The notes: generated from the letters alone by a model not told the origin. DNA of 64,000 nt from Voacanga thouarsii (GCA_026120185.1 JANUWF010001937.1:496001-560000); one strand, 5' to 3'. Shown: positions 12,901 through 24,956, numbered from the stretch's first letter. A program made the numbers and translations.

Positions 12901-14742
12901 AGAAAAGAATCATTAGAGAAAACGGCATCAAGAGGTTGAGAGGATTTTTGCTTACCTTACAGTGTGTTCGATTTTTGCTTAGAATAGTTCTTGAGTTTTT
13001 CGAGAATTTGCAGAGAGAATTTGCTGGAATTTTTGTGTGGTAAGGAGGGAGTGTCGGCTACTGTGATTTAGGTTTAGAGAAGTTTGATTTAGGGTTAGAT
13101 GGTGGTGCTAAGAAGGACTCCTAATGGCTTTTGGTTTCTTGGACAGCAAGGGCGAAAATTTGCAGCTTGTTGTACCTTTGATGCTGGCAGAATTTAAGAG
13201 GGATTAAGAGGAGAAAAGTGTTCTGAAATTGCTCCCTAGGCTGGCCGAAATAATGCTCAAGAGAAGGGTTGAGTGTGTTCAGGTTTTTTGGCCAAAATAA
13301 GAGAGAGTTTGTGTGAGTTTTGGTGATTGAAAATTCAGTGCAAGTGCTGTGCGAAAATTCTATGCAAGAGTGACTATTTTTGGACTGTTTTGGCTGCTGT
13401 TTTTGACGAAATTCCAGAGGAGAAAAGTGTGGTTTTTAGGTGTTGGAATTTGGCTTAATCAACAAAGAGTTTTGGTAGGTTTTGGAGTGCGAAGCTGTCG
13501 AAAATTCTGGGCATAAGCTGGATGAAAATTCTGGAATTTTTGGTGAAGAAAAATCTGATTTTGTGTTACTAGAGTAATCTGATTTGGTGGAGGTTGTTCT
13601 AGGTAATTTGAGCTAGGGTTTGAAGAGTTTGATTGCAATTAGAAGTGCAAGGATTTCGTGTAGCTTGTGCTTGCACAAAGCCGCCAAAATTCAGCTAGGA
13701 AAAGGGATTCTAATCCTCGTTGATTTAGGATTGAATAAAATCTGGTTTTATCAAGGATTTGGATAAGATTTCCTCTAGTCCTAGAAGAGTTTGGATTGAG
13801 CTAAAATTCCTCCAAGAAGTGGCGGCACTTGCTGGGAATTTTTCCAGATTTTTAGCTAACATTCTAGGGTTAAAATCAACAAGGTTTCCTACTAGGAAAA
13901 TGACTCATTAATTCCAACTATCCATGGCAACATCTATTAAGCTAAAATCAAGCTGAAATTTTAATTATTAGCTAGGGTTTTTTCGAAAATCCTAAGGAAT
14001 AAAAGCTGAAAATTAAAAGTGAACTTTATTCACATCAAAGTCCTTGAATTTAGGAAATAAATATAGAGACTTATTTCCTTGGAGTAATGGCACTAAAATT
14101 TCTCTAGGATTGCTATATCTTTTTCGGCCAAAACATGGAATCTCTAAGGAAAAGAATCTTCAAGAAGAGAAACTAAGATTCACAAGAGATAGGATTCAAA
14201 CTCGGGCCACCACGGAAAAATCACCATCCCCCCCCCGCTATTCCAAATCGATTCCAATACTAATTCTTCCTACAAGAAGTTCTTACCACCCCAATACTCA
14301 TCCTTCCAAATCTTCGACCAAACCTCCCTTAACCAAATCTTTAACAACACACTATTTCACCTCAATTAATTCAAATGCAAGAGCAACGGAAAAATTCACA
14401 TGCATCCATGCAAATAAAATAATTCTAATCTACCACATAAAATGTAAAATACTATGCAATGCATGACTTTTCCCCATAGTCAAAGGTAGTTTTGGGCGGG
14501 GTATTACAGAATGGGTGGAGTAGAGATTACAAGAGAAAGATCAGTATATTGCTTGTTTACACTCATTTATAAAAGGTATGACTAAGCATATTAGATTTTC
14601 ACATCCACTAGTACCACCACCTATAGCACCATCACCAACACCACTAGATGATCCAGATGGTGACATCCTAGATGATTCTGCTTATAATGCATGTTCTCAC
14701 CATACTTATGTTTCAGATTTTTCAGATACATTATTATTGTAG
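9990..14742 (+). pseudogene. CACTA second gene (TNPA / Transposase_24 type), broken and split
   Basis: A proline- and serine-rich stretch (about 10030-10195) is followed by a block around 10510-10810 reading 'NIRRNGRRPAWMAEAVYD' and, further on, 'NSRDGLGQSHHTEGSISF'. The latter is the hallmark of the plant Transposase_24 family, the DNA-binding partner protein of CACTA transposition. More pieces run to 11335, where an LTR-like element interrupts the frame. The frame resumes at 14509 with 'QEKDQYIACLHSFIKGM', a coiled-coil-like C-terminus, a proline-rich linker and an acidic end, stopping at TAG 14740-14742. Internal stops show it is dead. Confidence 0.75.
11336..14508 (+). mobile_element. Long LTR-like insertion (3.2 kb) inside the CACTA element, probably a solo LTR
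   Basis: It begins TGTAACACCCC and ends GGGGTATTACA, with TG/CA ends. It shares several blocks in the same order with the repeat at 28611-32996: 'gggatgtcgccccgt' plus 'aaggggtcttt' near the start, 'ctcagtaagtc', 'accacacgttgggc', 'cttattgagtactcaacga', and a 'ggattcaaactcggg' tRNA-like motif about 310 bp before the end. There is no coding capacity for gag or pol, so it is read as a solo LTR of a Ty3/gypsy-like element. The flanks (aaacg left, gaatg right) do not give a clean 5-bp duplication. It splits the second CACTA gene. Confidence 0.65.
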
Positions 14743-14867
14743 TTAATTTTATTTACTATTGTAAGGATAATTGTTATGTAATTTTATTTACTGTTGTAAG
14801 GATAATTGTTATGTAATTTTATTTAATATTAATAAGGATAATTAATTTCTAGAAAAATTAAAAAATA

Positions 14868-15256
14868 AAACAGCAACCGAAAATTTCGGTTGCTAAATTA
14901 AAGATGGAAGATCAACGACCGATTAATGACCAAAAAAATTAGCAACCAATTTTGGTCACTAATTTGGTATCGATATCAATATTTCGTTGCTACTTTGCAA
15001 CCAATTTTAGTGTCGAACTCTACCTGCAACGCTAATTACCGACCAATATCGTCAACTATTTTTTCAAAAATTTTGATTTGTTTCATTTATTTGTCACTTC
15101 TATAGCGATCGACTGGCGATCGCTAATTACCAACCGCTAGGTTTCTTTGGTCACTAATAATTTAGCTACCTTCAAAATAGCAGCTTTTGGTGTTTCGTCG
15201 CTAATCGGTCGTTGAATCCTAGTAATTAGTGATGAAAATTTTGGTCGCTAGTTAGT
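14868..15256 (+). repeat. Right subterminal repeat region of the CACTA element
   Basis: Many copies of CAACCGA, GCGACC, TTGGTCACTAA and TCGGTTGCTA-like motifs in both orientations, mirroring the left end. They are probable binding sites for the TNPA protein (inference from the family). Confidence 0.75.
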
Positions 15257-15271
15257 CAGATTCTTGTAGTG
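15257..15271 (-). repeat. Right terminal inverted repeat of the CACTA element
   Basis: CAGATTCTTGTAGTG, the exact inverse of the left end, followed by the target duplication GAA (15272-15274). Confidence 0.95.
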
Positions 15272-15339
15272 GAAGTTATTCTACAATTATTTGTTGATTA
15301 CTTGCGATAACTAGTTCGTCAAGTACTGTTTCTACTGCC

Positions 15340-16384
15340 TATAAGCCTTTGGTTAACTTGAATGGTCTACCAGACAAATTTGGTCTAGGGTAGAATTTTA
15401 GACGTTGACAACAACACATGAAAATTTGGTTGACCATAAGGGACTTAATATCAGCAGTGCAGGTTAATAGGCCAGTACCAACTGAAAGAAATCCTAGAGT
15501 AGTTGAGATTACTACGTAGGATGAAAAGAACGACGTAGGCAGAGGGGCAATTTTGTCAGCATTGACAAATCCTCTCTTTAACGTCTACAGTTATAATTCC
15601 TATATAGCAAAAAAACAATGGGTTGAATTAGATAGGAAATAAAATATCGAAGACCAAGGTCTTGAAAGGTATTATGTTTTTAAATTCCTAAAATTCTAGA
15701 TGGTTGTGAGCAAGTCTGTGACTAAACAGACTCAAGACCTATAGTTGATTATTCACTCTTTCTATAAAGCAGATATAGAACTTCCTAAGAAGTTCTAAAA
15801 AATTTACTAAGTCTTGGAAGGGTTTTAGCATGTTTCTAAAACACAAGACAAAGAAAACTTCTCTATACAATCTGATGAAATTAATATCCATTGAAGAGCA
15901 GCATAGGAAAAATAGTCATACTGTACCTCTGGAGTTTAAAGTGAGGAATGTGGGGGTTAATTCTAACTCTAAAACTATAAATAAGATAAAAGGCAAGGCA
16001 AAAAAGAAACCAAAGGCAAACAAAATTTGCAGGAATTTTGTTCAGGTTAGGCATTGGGCTAATGACTATCCATCCAAGAAGTTCAAAGTCAAAAAAGGAT
16101 CAAATTCTGAAGTACAAGTCAACGTAGTGGGAAAGGATACTAGTCGAATGGAAGCTGATTTGAGTACACACCATGCTGAGGTTTGTACCTTTGAGGTTGA
16201 GACTGGTATCACTACTACTAATGCTAAAGGAATGTATATTTCTATTAATCCAGAAGTCATTACTATTTATGGGCCACTTGAGTGGTTGATTAATACTGGA
16301 GTAAATATGTACGTTTGTGCTGATAAATTACTTTTTGAGTCTTATCAATCAAATAAAGGAAAAACTGTGAGAATGCGGAACTAA
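15340..16384 (+). pseudogene. Copia-1 gag to protease region
   Basis: Near 15360-15480, pieces such as 'RRQQHMKIWLTIRDLISAVQ' with a stop ('F*RR*QQ') mark the copia gag (UBN2-type) domain. An open stretch of 184 codons (15830-16384) carries a basic region and a degraded zinc knuckle: 'CRNFVQVRHWANDYP' has one cysteine and one histidine where CCHC is expected. It ends with a protease-like 'WLINTGVNMYVCAD', in which the catalytic DTG/DSG aspartate has become asparagine. Virus-like particle formation and processing would both fail. Confidence 0.7.
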
Positions 16385-16591
16385 ACTACAGCAAATGTGT
16401 TAGGAATTGGATGCGTGGACTTGAAATTTCCTTCAGGGCATATTATTTCTCTTCATAGGGCACATCATGTTCTAACAGTTCGTAGGAATATTCTTAGTGG
16501 TTCATGTTTAGTTAGGGAGGGTTATGATTTTACTTTCAAATATAATAAACTAGTGATTATACACTAAAATACTTTTGTTGGCAAAGGTTAT

Positions 16592-17236
16592 TTGTCAGAT
16601 GGTTTATTTAAATTAAGAGTTCAACTATTTATTTCTGATTTGAATAAAGCTTCTTCTGTTGACAATTCTATTAATCCTATGATGCATACTATTGAATCCA
16701 CTAATATTTGGCATAATAGACTTGGACATTTAAATTTAGATTCTATTAAGAGAATGATAAATTTAGATTTGATTCCTAAGCATGATATTGATAAGAAAAG
16801 CAAATGTCGAGTGTCTATAAAGCCTAAAACAACTAGGAAACCCTATCATTCAATTAAAAGGGATTCAGAAACACTTCTTTTAGTTCATATAGATATTTGT
16901 GAGTTCAATGGTTTGTTGACTAGGATTCATAAGAAATATTTGATTACTTTTATTGATTATTGCAGTAGATATTATCATGTTTATTTACTTAAACATAAAG
17001 ATGAAGCACTTAAAAAGTTTCTCATATTTAAAAATGAAGTTGAAACTCAAACTGACAAGAAACTTAAAATATTAAGATCTAATAGAGGTAGAGATTATAG
17101 GTCTAATCTATTTGTTGAATATTGCCAAAGTAATAGTAAATTCAAAAGGAGAGACCCCCTTATTCTCCATGGTCAAACGGGCCTGCTAAACAGAAAAATA
17201 GAATCTTTAAAGATATGGTTAAGTATCTGGTTTTGA
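16592..17236 (+). pseudogene. Copia-1 GAG-pre-integrase and integrase
   Basis: An open stretch of 214 codons begins downstream of the protease. 'IWHNRLGHLNLDSIKRM' is the histidine-containing pre-integrase (zinc-binding) segment. The integrase core follows, with 'LVHIDICEFNG' holding the first catalytic aspartate and 'LRSNRGRDYRS', where the second catalytic aspartate (normally SDRGGEY) has become asparagine. The frame breaks before the catalytic glutamate block. Degraded integrase C-terminal sequence continues to about 17720, where a piece of it (around 17430-17640) is present twice. Confidence 0.75.
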
Positions 17237-17429
17237 ATTTTAGATTGTCCAAGTATATGTGGGGAGAGGCTTTGAATACGACTTGCTATATTCTAAATAG
17301 AGTCCCTCACAAACATAAAAAGGTAACTCCATTTGAAGTTTCAAAAGGTAGGAACCTAACTTAAAATACTTACGTGTGTGGTGTTGTTTTGCAAATGTTC
17401 TAATCCCTGAACATAAAAGGAAAAAGTTA

Positions 17430-17650
17430 GGACCAGTGACTGTTGATGCCATCTTTCTTGGTTATATGGAAACAAGCTATGCTATAAGGTTTTTTGTAAT
17501 TAAGTCTGAAATACTTGGCATTAATGTTAGCACAAGAGGAAAAAGTTAGGACCAAAGAATATTGATGCCATCTTTTTTTTGTTATGTGGAAACAAGATAT
17601 ACTATAAGGTCTTTGGTAGTTAAGTCTAAAATACCTGGTATAGATGTTAA
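17430..17650 (+). repeat. Local duplication inside copia-1 (about 100-bp unit, two copies)
   Basis: 'ggaaaaagttaggaccag' followed by 'tgatgccatcttt', 'ggaaacaagctatgctataag' and 'taagtctgaaatact' (about 17421-17533) recurs as 'ggaaaaagttaggaccaaag', 'tgatgccatctttt', 'ggaaacaagatatactataag' and 'taagtctaaaatacc' (about 17538-17640). The copies have diverged, so the duplication is old. It explains the near-identical repeats in translations on both strands. Confidence 0.6.
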
Positions 17651-17939
17651 TACAATTGTTCAATACCGGGATACTACATTCTTTGAGAATATGTTTCCCA
17701 TGAAAGTTGGTCTGCCTCAAAATGTTTCTACTTTAGATTCAGCCTTAGCATCTGACTCTATTCCTAATCATATAGACAGAGTGAGAGATGTTGGGGCAGA
17801 TCCAAGGAGTTCCGATACTCAAACTGAGGAATTAGAAGAACTTAGAAGGAGTAAGAAAGCTAAGGTAGTCAAGGACTTTGGAAGCGATTTTGGCACATAC
17901 AATGTTGCGGACGAACCTTTAACCTTTTAGGAAGCCTTG

Positions 17940-19451
17940 TCTTCCTCAGAGCAGGGCATTGGAAAGGAATTGTCAAAAGTGAGATAGATTCCATTATCTC
18001 TAATGGGACAAGGGAATTTGTTGATCTCCTTCCTGGGTGTACTACATTTGGATGCAAATAGATTTTTACGAAAAAAAACTCAATATAGATGGAACCATTG
18101 ATAAGTATTAGGCCAGATTAGTTGCTAAGAGGTTTAGACAGAAAGAGAGAACAAACTATTTTTATACCTACTCTCATGTAGCTCGTTTAACTACAATTTG
18201 AGTGCTTATTACATTGGTTTCCATATATGGTTTTACTATCCACCAAATGTATGTCAAGACAGCTTTTTTTTTTTTTTTTTTGTGGTGATCTTGAAGAAGA
18301 GATATATATGGATCATCCTGCGGGATTTGTAGCTAAGTGAAATCAACGAAAAGCCTGTAAACTTGTTAAATCCCTATATAGTCTAATGCAAGCATCGAAA
18401 CAATGGCATGAAAATTTTGACAAAACTATTTAATCCTTTGGTTTCATTATAAATAAGCATAACAATTATATCTATTGTAAGATTAAGGGTAATGCATATA
18501 TTATACTATACTTATATGTGGATGATATCTTGCTGTTTAGGTCCAATATTGAGATAATTAATAAGATCAAATCATTCTTGAAAAGTAAGTTTCAAATGAA
18601 GAACATTGGCATTGCAAATGTGATTCAAGGTCTTAGGTTGATTCGCTTAATTAAAGAGATAACTTTTTCTCAATCTTACTATGTTGAGAGTGCTCTTGAG
18701 AAATATGGTTATTAAAATTGTAGAATTTCTAAAACCCCAAGAGACCCTTCTATAGCTTTGTTAAAGAATGAAAATGTTATTCCTATGCCTCAATTAAGAT
18801 ATTCTTAAATTATTGGTAGCTTGCAATATTTTTCAAATGACTCAAAGCCAAATATTTCATTTTCTGTGTCTAAGCTAGCTAGATATACAAGATTTCCTAA
18901 TCGAACTCATTGGAAGGCCTTGGATAGAGTACTAAAGTACTTAAAGGGAACAATTTCCCTTGGACTACACTATGGGAAATTCCCTACTACACTTGAAAGG
19001 TATAGTAATATAAGTTGGATTGCTAAGAACACTAGTAGCAATAGTTGCACTAGATATGTTTTTACATTAGGTGGCAGAATAGTCACCTGGAAGTCTTGTA
19101 AATAGACTTTGATAACTTGGTCAATCTTCGAGGCTGAGTTATGTGCTTTAGGTACCAGTGGAATGAAAATTGAATAGCTATATAGACTATTATCCTCTTT
19201 GCAAATGATTAGCAAGCCCATTATTGGTATATATGTGTACTGTGATAGTCAAACCACAATCACAAAGATAAATAGTACTAAGTATAATCAAAAGACCAAT
19301 AGGCTCCAAGTTAAACTTAGCCTATAAAGAAATTAGTGTCAGAAAGGGTAATGTTCGTTGATTTTGTTAGACCCAAAGAAACATTGCAAACCCCCTAACT
19401 AAGGGGTCAGAAACATCCTTGTTCCTTAAATCTAGATTAGGAATGTGACTG
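17940..19451 (+). pseudogene. Copia-1 reverse transcriptase and RNase H
   Basis: Broken reverse transcriptase pieces run from about 17940 ('ARLVAKRFRQKERTNY' near 18110). A T-run at 18266-18282 interrupts the 'TAFF' motif. The catalytic block 'LYVDDILLFRSN' lies at about 18509-18545. RNase H follows at 18821-19105 ('NISFSVSKLARYTRFPN', 'LKGTISLGLHY') and continues in shifted frame with 'EAELCALG' near 19130 and 'YCDSQTTITK' near 19240. The polyprotein ends near 19450. Multiple stops make it inactive. Confidence 0.78.
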
Positions 19452-20006
19452 ATAACCCATCAATGATTCATCTATAGTGGCAACCCAACTAAACAAGTAA
19501 AGATCTTACAAGAAAGTTCAATGTGGTATAAACAGGCTATCTGAGTGAATTGGACACCTATTTTGATACATTTGTATCCAAATCCTTTCCCTGAAAGTCT
19601 AAAGGTACATTTACTGCAAGTTTAGTAAGAGTTTTGACTCTAAATAGAATCAAGTTTATTAGATAGGATGCTAGCAGTACATCCTTGTAGATCACCAACT
19701 GTGTGAGTAGTGTTGTATGGCCACAACTAAAGAGAATTAGATTTTCTCTAGATACACTTATAAGACAGGATCAAAATACATGGCTATAACATGTCAACCC
19801 TAAAGATTGTCTCCATAACCAATAATCTGTTGGTTCTAATAAACACCATTACTTTTAAGGTTCAGATTCAATGCTTAAGACCATCTGTTCTTGTAAGGGC
19901 ATAAGTTAGATAACTTAGATAATGGTTCAAATCGGAAGGTAGCATTATTGAAAGACGATTATGTCAATCTTGGATAGTTTTTAACTCTAGATTTGTAGGG
20001 GATTAT

Positions 20007-20400
20007 TGGAAATAACAATTTTAGGAGTTTGTATTTTTTAACTCGTGGTTAGTTAGTCTAAAATAACTTTTGAGAGTTGTTCTTGTTATGTTAGAGATTG
20101 TCTTTGACTATGCTAGAAACCATTTTACTGGTGGGAATCTATAAGTAAATGATATTAAAGTTGAGTATTTAACTATTTGAGTACTCATATAATACATGAG
20201 TTCCACATGGGAAAAGTTGAGAATTAATGGAGTCTTTAGATATTAAAAGGTTTTCCATGGACTTGAAACAAAGCCCAATGTAGTACTCTACACTACCACA
20301 CACGCGTGCGTGCACCATCCTCCAAGCCCGAGCTTGGGGTTGGCTATGTTTCACACCCTCTTCTTTTATTTTATGCTAATTAATTCCAACTTGTACAGGA
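20007..20400 (+). repeat. Copia-1 3' LTR, truncated (right end uncertain)
   Basis: The start TGGAAATAACA directly follows a purine tract. The 550 bp between the end of RNase H and this point show no gene. A CG/CA-rich tract ('cacacacgcgtgcgtgcac') sits near 20295. The right end could not be fixed; a (GT)n tract and copia-2 follow. Confidence 0.4.
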
Positions 20401-20476
20401 AATTGAGGAAAAGGTGGAAGCAATTAATTGATTGGATTAGGTATCCTAGTCCAGATCAGTTTCGAGTTTCCTACGG

Positions 20477-20479
<3 letters not shown>

Positions 20480-20510
<31 letters not shown>
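20480..20510. repeat. (GT)n microsatellite
   Basis: About 15 uninterrupted GT units at the junction between copia-1 and the truncated start of copia-2. Confidence 0.9.
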
Positions 20511-20512
<2 letters not shown>

Positions 20513-20546
20513 TCTTTTTTACAGACAAAAATAAAAGAGATTAAGT

Positions 20547-21160
20547 TTGGATTGTTGACTCTGGAGCCACTGACCATATCTGTAACTCCTTGCAGGGAGT
20601 TCAGTAAGATAAGGCAACTCATTAAAGGAGAGTGTGGACTTAGAGTGGGTAACAAAGCACAAGTGTGAGCTGAAGCAGACTTGGAGCTTTTATTTGATTG
20701 TAATAGGATTTTAATTTAAATAATATATTATATGTTTCTAGTTTTAAATAGAATTTGATTTCAGTTTTTAAATTGATTAATCAATGATATTTTGTTTCTT
20801 TCCATTCTTGTATTTCAAATAGTAGAAATGGAAATATTATTTACTCTGGACCTATCAGTTGTCAAATAAAATAATACTCGAACGGAATCTAATAATAAGA
20901 ATAGAAAGACCACATCAAATAACTCATATTTATGGAACTTAAGATTAGGAAATATAAATCCTAATTGGACTCAGTGGTTAATCCAAAATGGATTTTTGGA
21001 CTCATTGGAATTGGAGGAATAGCCTCAGTGTGAATCTTATCTTAAAAGTAAAATGACCAAGAGGTCCTTTACTCAAAAGGTAGAAAGGGGCAAGAAAATA
21101 TTAGAGTTAGTTCATACTGATGTTTGTGATCCTATGTCTTCATAGGTTAGAGAATGTTAT
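20547..21160 (+). pseudogene. Copia-2 protease and pre-integrase region
   Basis: 'WIVDSGATDHICNS' keeps the protease DSGAT motif. After it, 'LNNILYVSSFK', 'NLISVFKLINQ' and 'SRNGNIIYSG' can be followed across stops, matching the same region of copia-3. The start of integrase ('ILELVHTDVCDPM') lies near 21100. Confidence 0.65.
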
Positions 21161-21210
21161 AATTACTTTATCCATTCATAGATGATCACTCGCATTTTGG
21201 TAATATTTAC

Positions 21211-21609
21211 TTGATAATGAGCAAGTCTGATTCCTTTGATATATTTAAGGAGTTTAAGGCTGAGGTGAAGCGTCAAACAAGTAAACTAATTAAAAAGCTA
21301 AAATCAGATCGTGGTGGAGAATATTTCCTTAGTGAATTCAAAGACTACTTGGCACATCAAGGTATAGTATCTCAACTAACTGTACTTGGGATTTCCCAGA
21401 AGAATGGAATAGCTGAGAGAAGAAATAGAACATTGATGGAAATGGTCAAAAGCATAATAAGTCATGCAACTATTCCTATTTCTTTTTGGGGATATGCTCT
21501 GGAAATAACAGCATATATTCTGAACTTGGTGTCTTCCAAGCCAGTGCATAGGACACGCTATGAGATGTGGATTGGACGAAAGCCCAGTATGAATCATCTC
21601 AAAGTATAG
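21211..21609 (+). pseudogene. Copia-2 integrase core
   Basis: A 132-codon open stretch carries 'LKSDRGGEYF' (second catalytic aspartate) and 'NGIAERRNRTLMEMV' (catalytic glutamate), then the conserved 'FWGYALEITAYILN'. The first catalytic aspartate lies upstream in another frame (21100-21120), so no complete integrase is made. Unlike copia-3, the catalytic glutamate is retained. Confidence 0.8.
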
Positions 21610-21663
21610 AGTTGTCCAACTTATGTACTAACTAAAGAAAGTAAGCTAGACCCAAGATTAAAA

Positions 21664-22646
21664 TTGTGCTACTCTATAGGGTATCCAAAAGGAATAAGGG
21701 AAGGATACTTTAATCATCTCCAAGAGCAAAAAGTACTTATTAGTACTTATGCTAGGTACTTAGAAGATAAACAAAGCGTATCCACTAAGGTTTCGAGTAT
21801 TGTGGAATTGGAAGAGAAGCTGATTGATGCCTCAACTTCTAGTACCCCAATTGAGGAACCAAAACAGGCATAACCAGATGTTCCCATACAGACTGAGCCA
21901 CGTCGTAATAGGAGGATATCTATGATTCCTAAGAGATGGACTGGAGAGGCTTTTGAGGTAGTCTCAGACTATCAGGAACAAGATCCCGCTAGATACGATA
22001 AGGCCATTGTTGATGTTGATGCGGACAAATGGCAAACTGCAATAGATGTTGGGATTGAGTCTATGTACTTCAATCAAGTTTGGGATTTTATTACTGCACC
22101 GAAAGGATTAAACTCATAAGGTGTAAGTGGGTATACAAGAGAAAGAGATGTGTGGATGAAGAGGTGGAAACCTTTAAAGTAAGGCTGGTTGTAAAATATT
22201 ATACTCAAAAAGAATGGATCGATTATGAAGATACCTTTTCACCTGTTGCCATGCATAAATCCATACGCATTCTCTTGGCTATTGCATGTTATTATAACTA
22301 CGAGATATGGTAAATAGATATCAAAACAGCTTTTCTTAATGTCTATCTTAGCGAAGACATCTATTTGTCCTAATCTGAAGACTTTATTGCAAAAGACCAA
22401 GAACATATGGTCTATAAGTTTAAGAAGTCCATTTATAGACTTAAGCAAGTATCACTAGTATGGAACATACATTTTGATAAGACTATAAAGTCTTATGATT
22501 TCATACAAAACGTGGATGAACCATGTGTATATAGAAAGTCAGATGGGAATAATGTGTCCTTTATGGTACTTTATGTAGATAATATTCTACTCATTAGAAA
22601 TGATATAGGGACATTGTCATCTATAAAAGTTTGGCTATCAAGTTAA
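21664..22646 (+). pseudogene. Copia-2 integrase C-terminus and reverse transcriptase
   Basis: Successive frames read 'YPKGIREGYFNHLQEQKVLI', the linker 'RWTGEAFEVVSDYQEQDPAR', the start of reverse transcriptase ('ESMYFNQVWDF', 'CKWVYKRKRCVDEEVETFKV'), 'SIRILLAIACYYNYEIW' and finally 'MVLYVDNILLIRND'. The polymerase motif is YVDN instead of YVDD: the second catalytic aspartate is lost. Frameshifts occur near 21880, 22115 and 22310. Confidence 0.8.
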
Positions 22647-22859
22647 TTTAGCATGAAGGATATGTGAAAAGCTAGCTACATTCTTGGTACTAAGCTTCTT
22701 AGAGATATGAAATAAAGAATGTTAAGCTTATCCCAATCAACATATATTGACAAGATACTGGCTAGGTTTAGCATAGATCAGTGCAAAAAGGCAATCATAC
22801 CCTTTAGGTACAGATTAACCTTATTTTTCAAGTAGTGTCCTAAGACACAGGAAGAAAAT

Positions 22860-23163
22860 GAGAGGATGATTAGGATTCCTTATACTTCGGAAGTGGAAAG
22901 TCTTATGTATGCCATGCTTTGTACTAAGTCAAATATCTATTTTTGTAGTAGCATGGTTAGCAAGTATCAGTCAAACCCTGAGAAAAACATTGGCAAGTTG
23001 TGAAGCATATACTCAAGTATCTAAAGGGAATGAGAGATTATATGCTAGTTTATAGAGCTAATGACTTCATTTCTACAAGTTATACGGACTCAGATTTTCA
23101 AGAGGATAAAGATGAAAGAAAATCCAATAGTTGATATGATTTCACTTTATCTGGAAGGGCTAT
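22860..23163 (+). pseudogene. Copia-2 RNase H, left part
   Basis: Pieces such as 'MIRIPYTSEVESLMYAMLCT' and 'TDSDFQEDKDERKSN' (frames broken) correspond to copia-3 RNase H at 25348-25668. The sequence stops at the GCTAT duplication where copia-3 inserted and resumes at 36755. Confidence 0.75.
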
Positions 23164-24956
23164 TGAAGGCACAGAAAGCAGGAAAACATAGGGCACGCAA
23201 CGGAAGCGAATATAAAAAAACTGAAAAAACACAACAGAGAGTTCCAATACAGGGCCGGCGCCGGCGCCGGTTACGCCCTGTCTAATTCCTGAGGTTTTAA
23301 AATTTTTACCTCTCCTTCTGGTTCTCAAAGGTGGCTGGACCGGAACGTGCGCAACCGGGGTAGGGGTGCTGGTGGAAGTCTCTGGTGCGATTCCTGCAAG
23401 CCTCCTACTCCTTTTTTGCATGTATGTGAACTCTGAACTCTCGGTTTTCTAGTATATGGCCTACCTAACTACCGTTTGGTGAACAACTAACAGGCTAGGG
23501 AATTTTTTTGGAGAAAGAGAGACGCCTGACCTTTCACAGAGAAGAAGCCGTCTCTTAGAGTGTGTGTTCTGTAACAACGATGTTATTTTCAATCCTCCTG
23601 TTTAACCAAAATAAAACCCTAGGTTAAACGGGATTGAGCCATTAGACTCTTAGTTTAACCTTTTGGGCTTAATTAATTATTCTAATTAGAACCAACCTAA
23701 TGGCCTAATTAATAATTAATTTTCTATCCCAAATAAACTAGTCCAATTAATAAGCCTATATTAGTTTAGTCCCAGGTTAATCTTTAATTATTCAAACTGG
23801 GTCAAAGCCCTAAATAATTAATTAACCCACGAAACTAATTTAATTAATTCTTTCTCTCCATGGACCTTTATTTTATTCTAGCCCAATAATTAAATCAAAC
23901 TACTTAAATAAAATAAATTCTATTTAATTTAAGATCAATTCCTTAACCCGTATTTAATTAGGACTCACGGTCTATACTGGAGACTAAAAGACACACCGCC
24001 TTGGCTACAAAAATAATCAAAATACCATTGCTATATAAATAGCTGTATTTTGCATTTTAAATATTTCCTAATATCACCATAAGAAAATATTAATCCCAAG
24101 GACAGTAATGCGTCAGCAAAGTCTCCGACCTACAAGTGTAATGACTAAAATACCCCTCTATACATCGTCGTACATTCAGAGAGGAAGAAGTGTACTAACA
24201 CATTTCTAAATAACATCTACCATCCTTAGGCCTCTAGTCCAATGATCCATGACTTCCTGGATTATTTCCGCTTTCCAATGGAGCTATCCTAAAACAAACA
24301 TCCAAGTCATGTTTCCCAGGGCCCTGGATATTTAGATCATTCAAACAACCACAAGGGGTGATATAGCATAGAAACTATCTTATACAAGTTTGTCTTAACT
24401 AATTAGTCACACATACCCATCATGCAAGTATATTGGCCCTACGATAGAACTTCAACTATAGCATATCAAAGCATATACTTCCAGTTTCGTCAGACCACCA
24501 ACTTATACTCAAGTCATAGAGTAGTAGTCCACGCTGTAGCGGTAGTAGTGTAGGTTTCTACCATATAGTACTTTTAGAAACCACTACTACAAGTCATATT
24601 CTACGTATTCAAAATACACTTATGTCATGAAGTGAGTGGACTACTTACTGGCTAAAGGTAAGTCATTCTCCATTTAGAATTCATAACATAATAACCTAGA
24701 CATAATGAGATTCCCATTCTTATCAATCGGTTAAGAACAAAAGTTTATGTGTTAAGTAACCCGTGATCCATACCTTCCTATGAAAGACCTCCATTCACAT
24801 GGATCACTTACTTAAATACAATGGGTCTTTTCTAAACGTAATTATGCACAAATAAAATTATAAATTCACAAACAATTTTTTAAAATAATTTTTTTTATTA
24901 AAACATTCGATTTTTTTACATCAGAAATCTAGTCTAAGAGGGCATACATCACAACA
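23164..24956 (-). repeat. Copia-3 3' LTR (left copy)
   Basis: 1793 bp, direct repeat of 34947-36754. On the plus strand it runs TGAAGGCAC to CACAACA. It contains a GC-rich block 'ggccggcgccggcgccgg' near 23254. Preceded by the GCTAT duplication. Confidence 0.93.

Larger units (their letters stand above)
4513..15271 (+). mobile_element. CACTA (En/Spm) DNA transposon, 10.8 kb including a nested insertion
   Basis: The element starts CACTACAAGAATCTG and ends with the exact inverse, a perfect 15-bp terminal inverted repeat. It is flanked by the 3-bp direct duplication GAA (4510-4512 and 15272-15274), the size expected for the CACTA superfamily. Both subterminal regions are crowded with short motifs of the GCGACCGA / TCGGTCGCTA type. 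Inside are relics of the two usual genes: a large TNPD-like transposase (6232-9899) and a TNPA-like second protein (about 9990-14742). The second is split by an LTR-like insertion at 11336-14508, so the transposon itself is about 7.6 kb. Many in-frame stops mean it makes no transposase, but its ends look usable by an active relative. Confidence 0.93.
15272..20400 (+). mobile_element. Copia-1, main part (decayed Ty1/copia element, + strand)
   Basis: Gag, protease, integrase, reverse transcriptase and RNase H relics occur in that order, the Ty1/copia gene order. A purine tract ('gtaggggattat') precedes TGGAAATAAC at 20007, the likely start of the 3' LTR. The left part of the element lies beyond the CACTA insertion (4145-4512). 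The coding sequence is full of stops and shifts. Copia-2 begins around 20547, so the 3' LTR is probably truncated. Confidence 0.8.

Noticed and set aside
14044..14466. 140-codon frame at the end of the 11336-14508 repeat
   Set aside because: Ser/Thr/Pro-rich low-complexity content, inside a non-coding LTR-like repeat, and no counterpart in the related LTR.
20310..20668. Short frames on both strands around the (GT)n tract
   Set aside because: They are translations of a microsatellite (Cys-Val and Thr-His runs) and of copia-2 in wrong frames.
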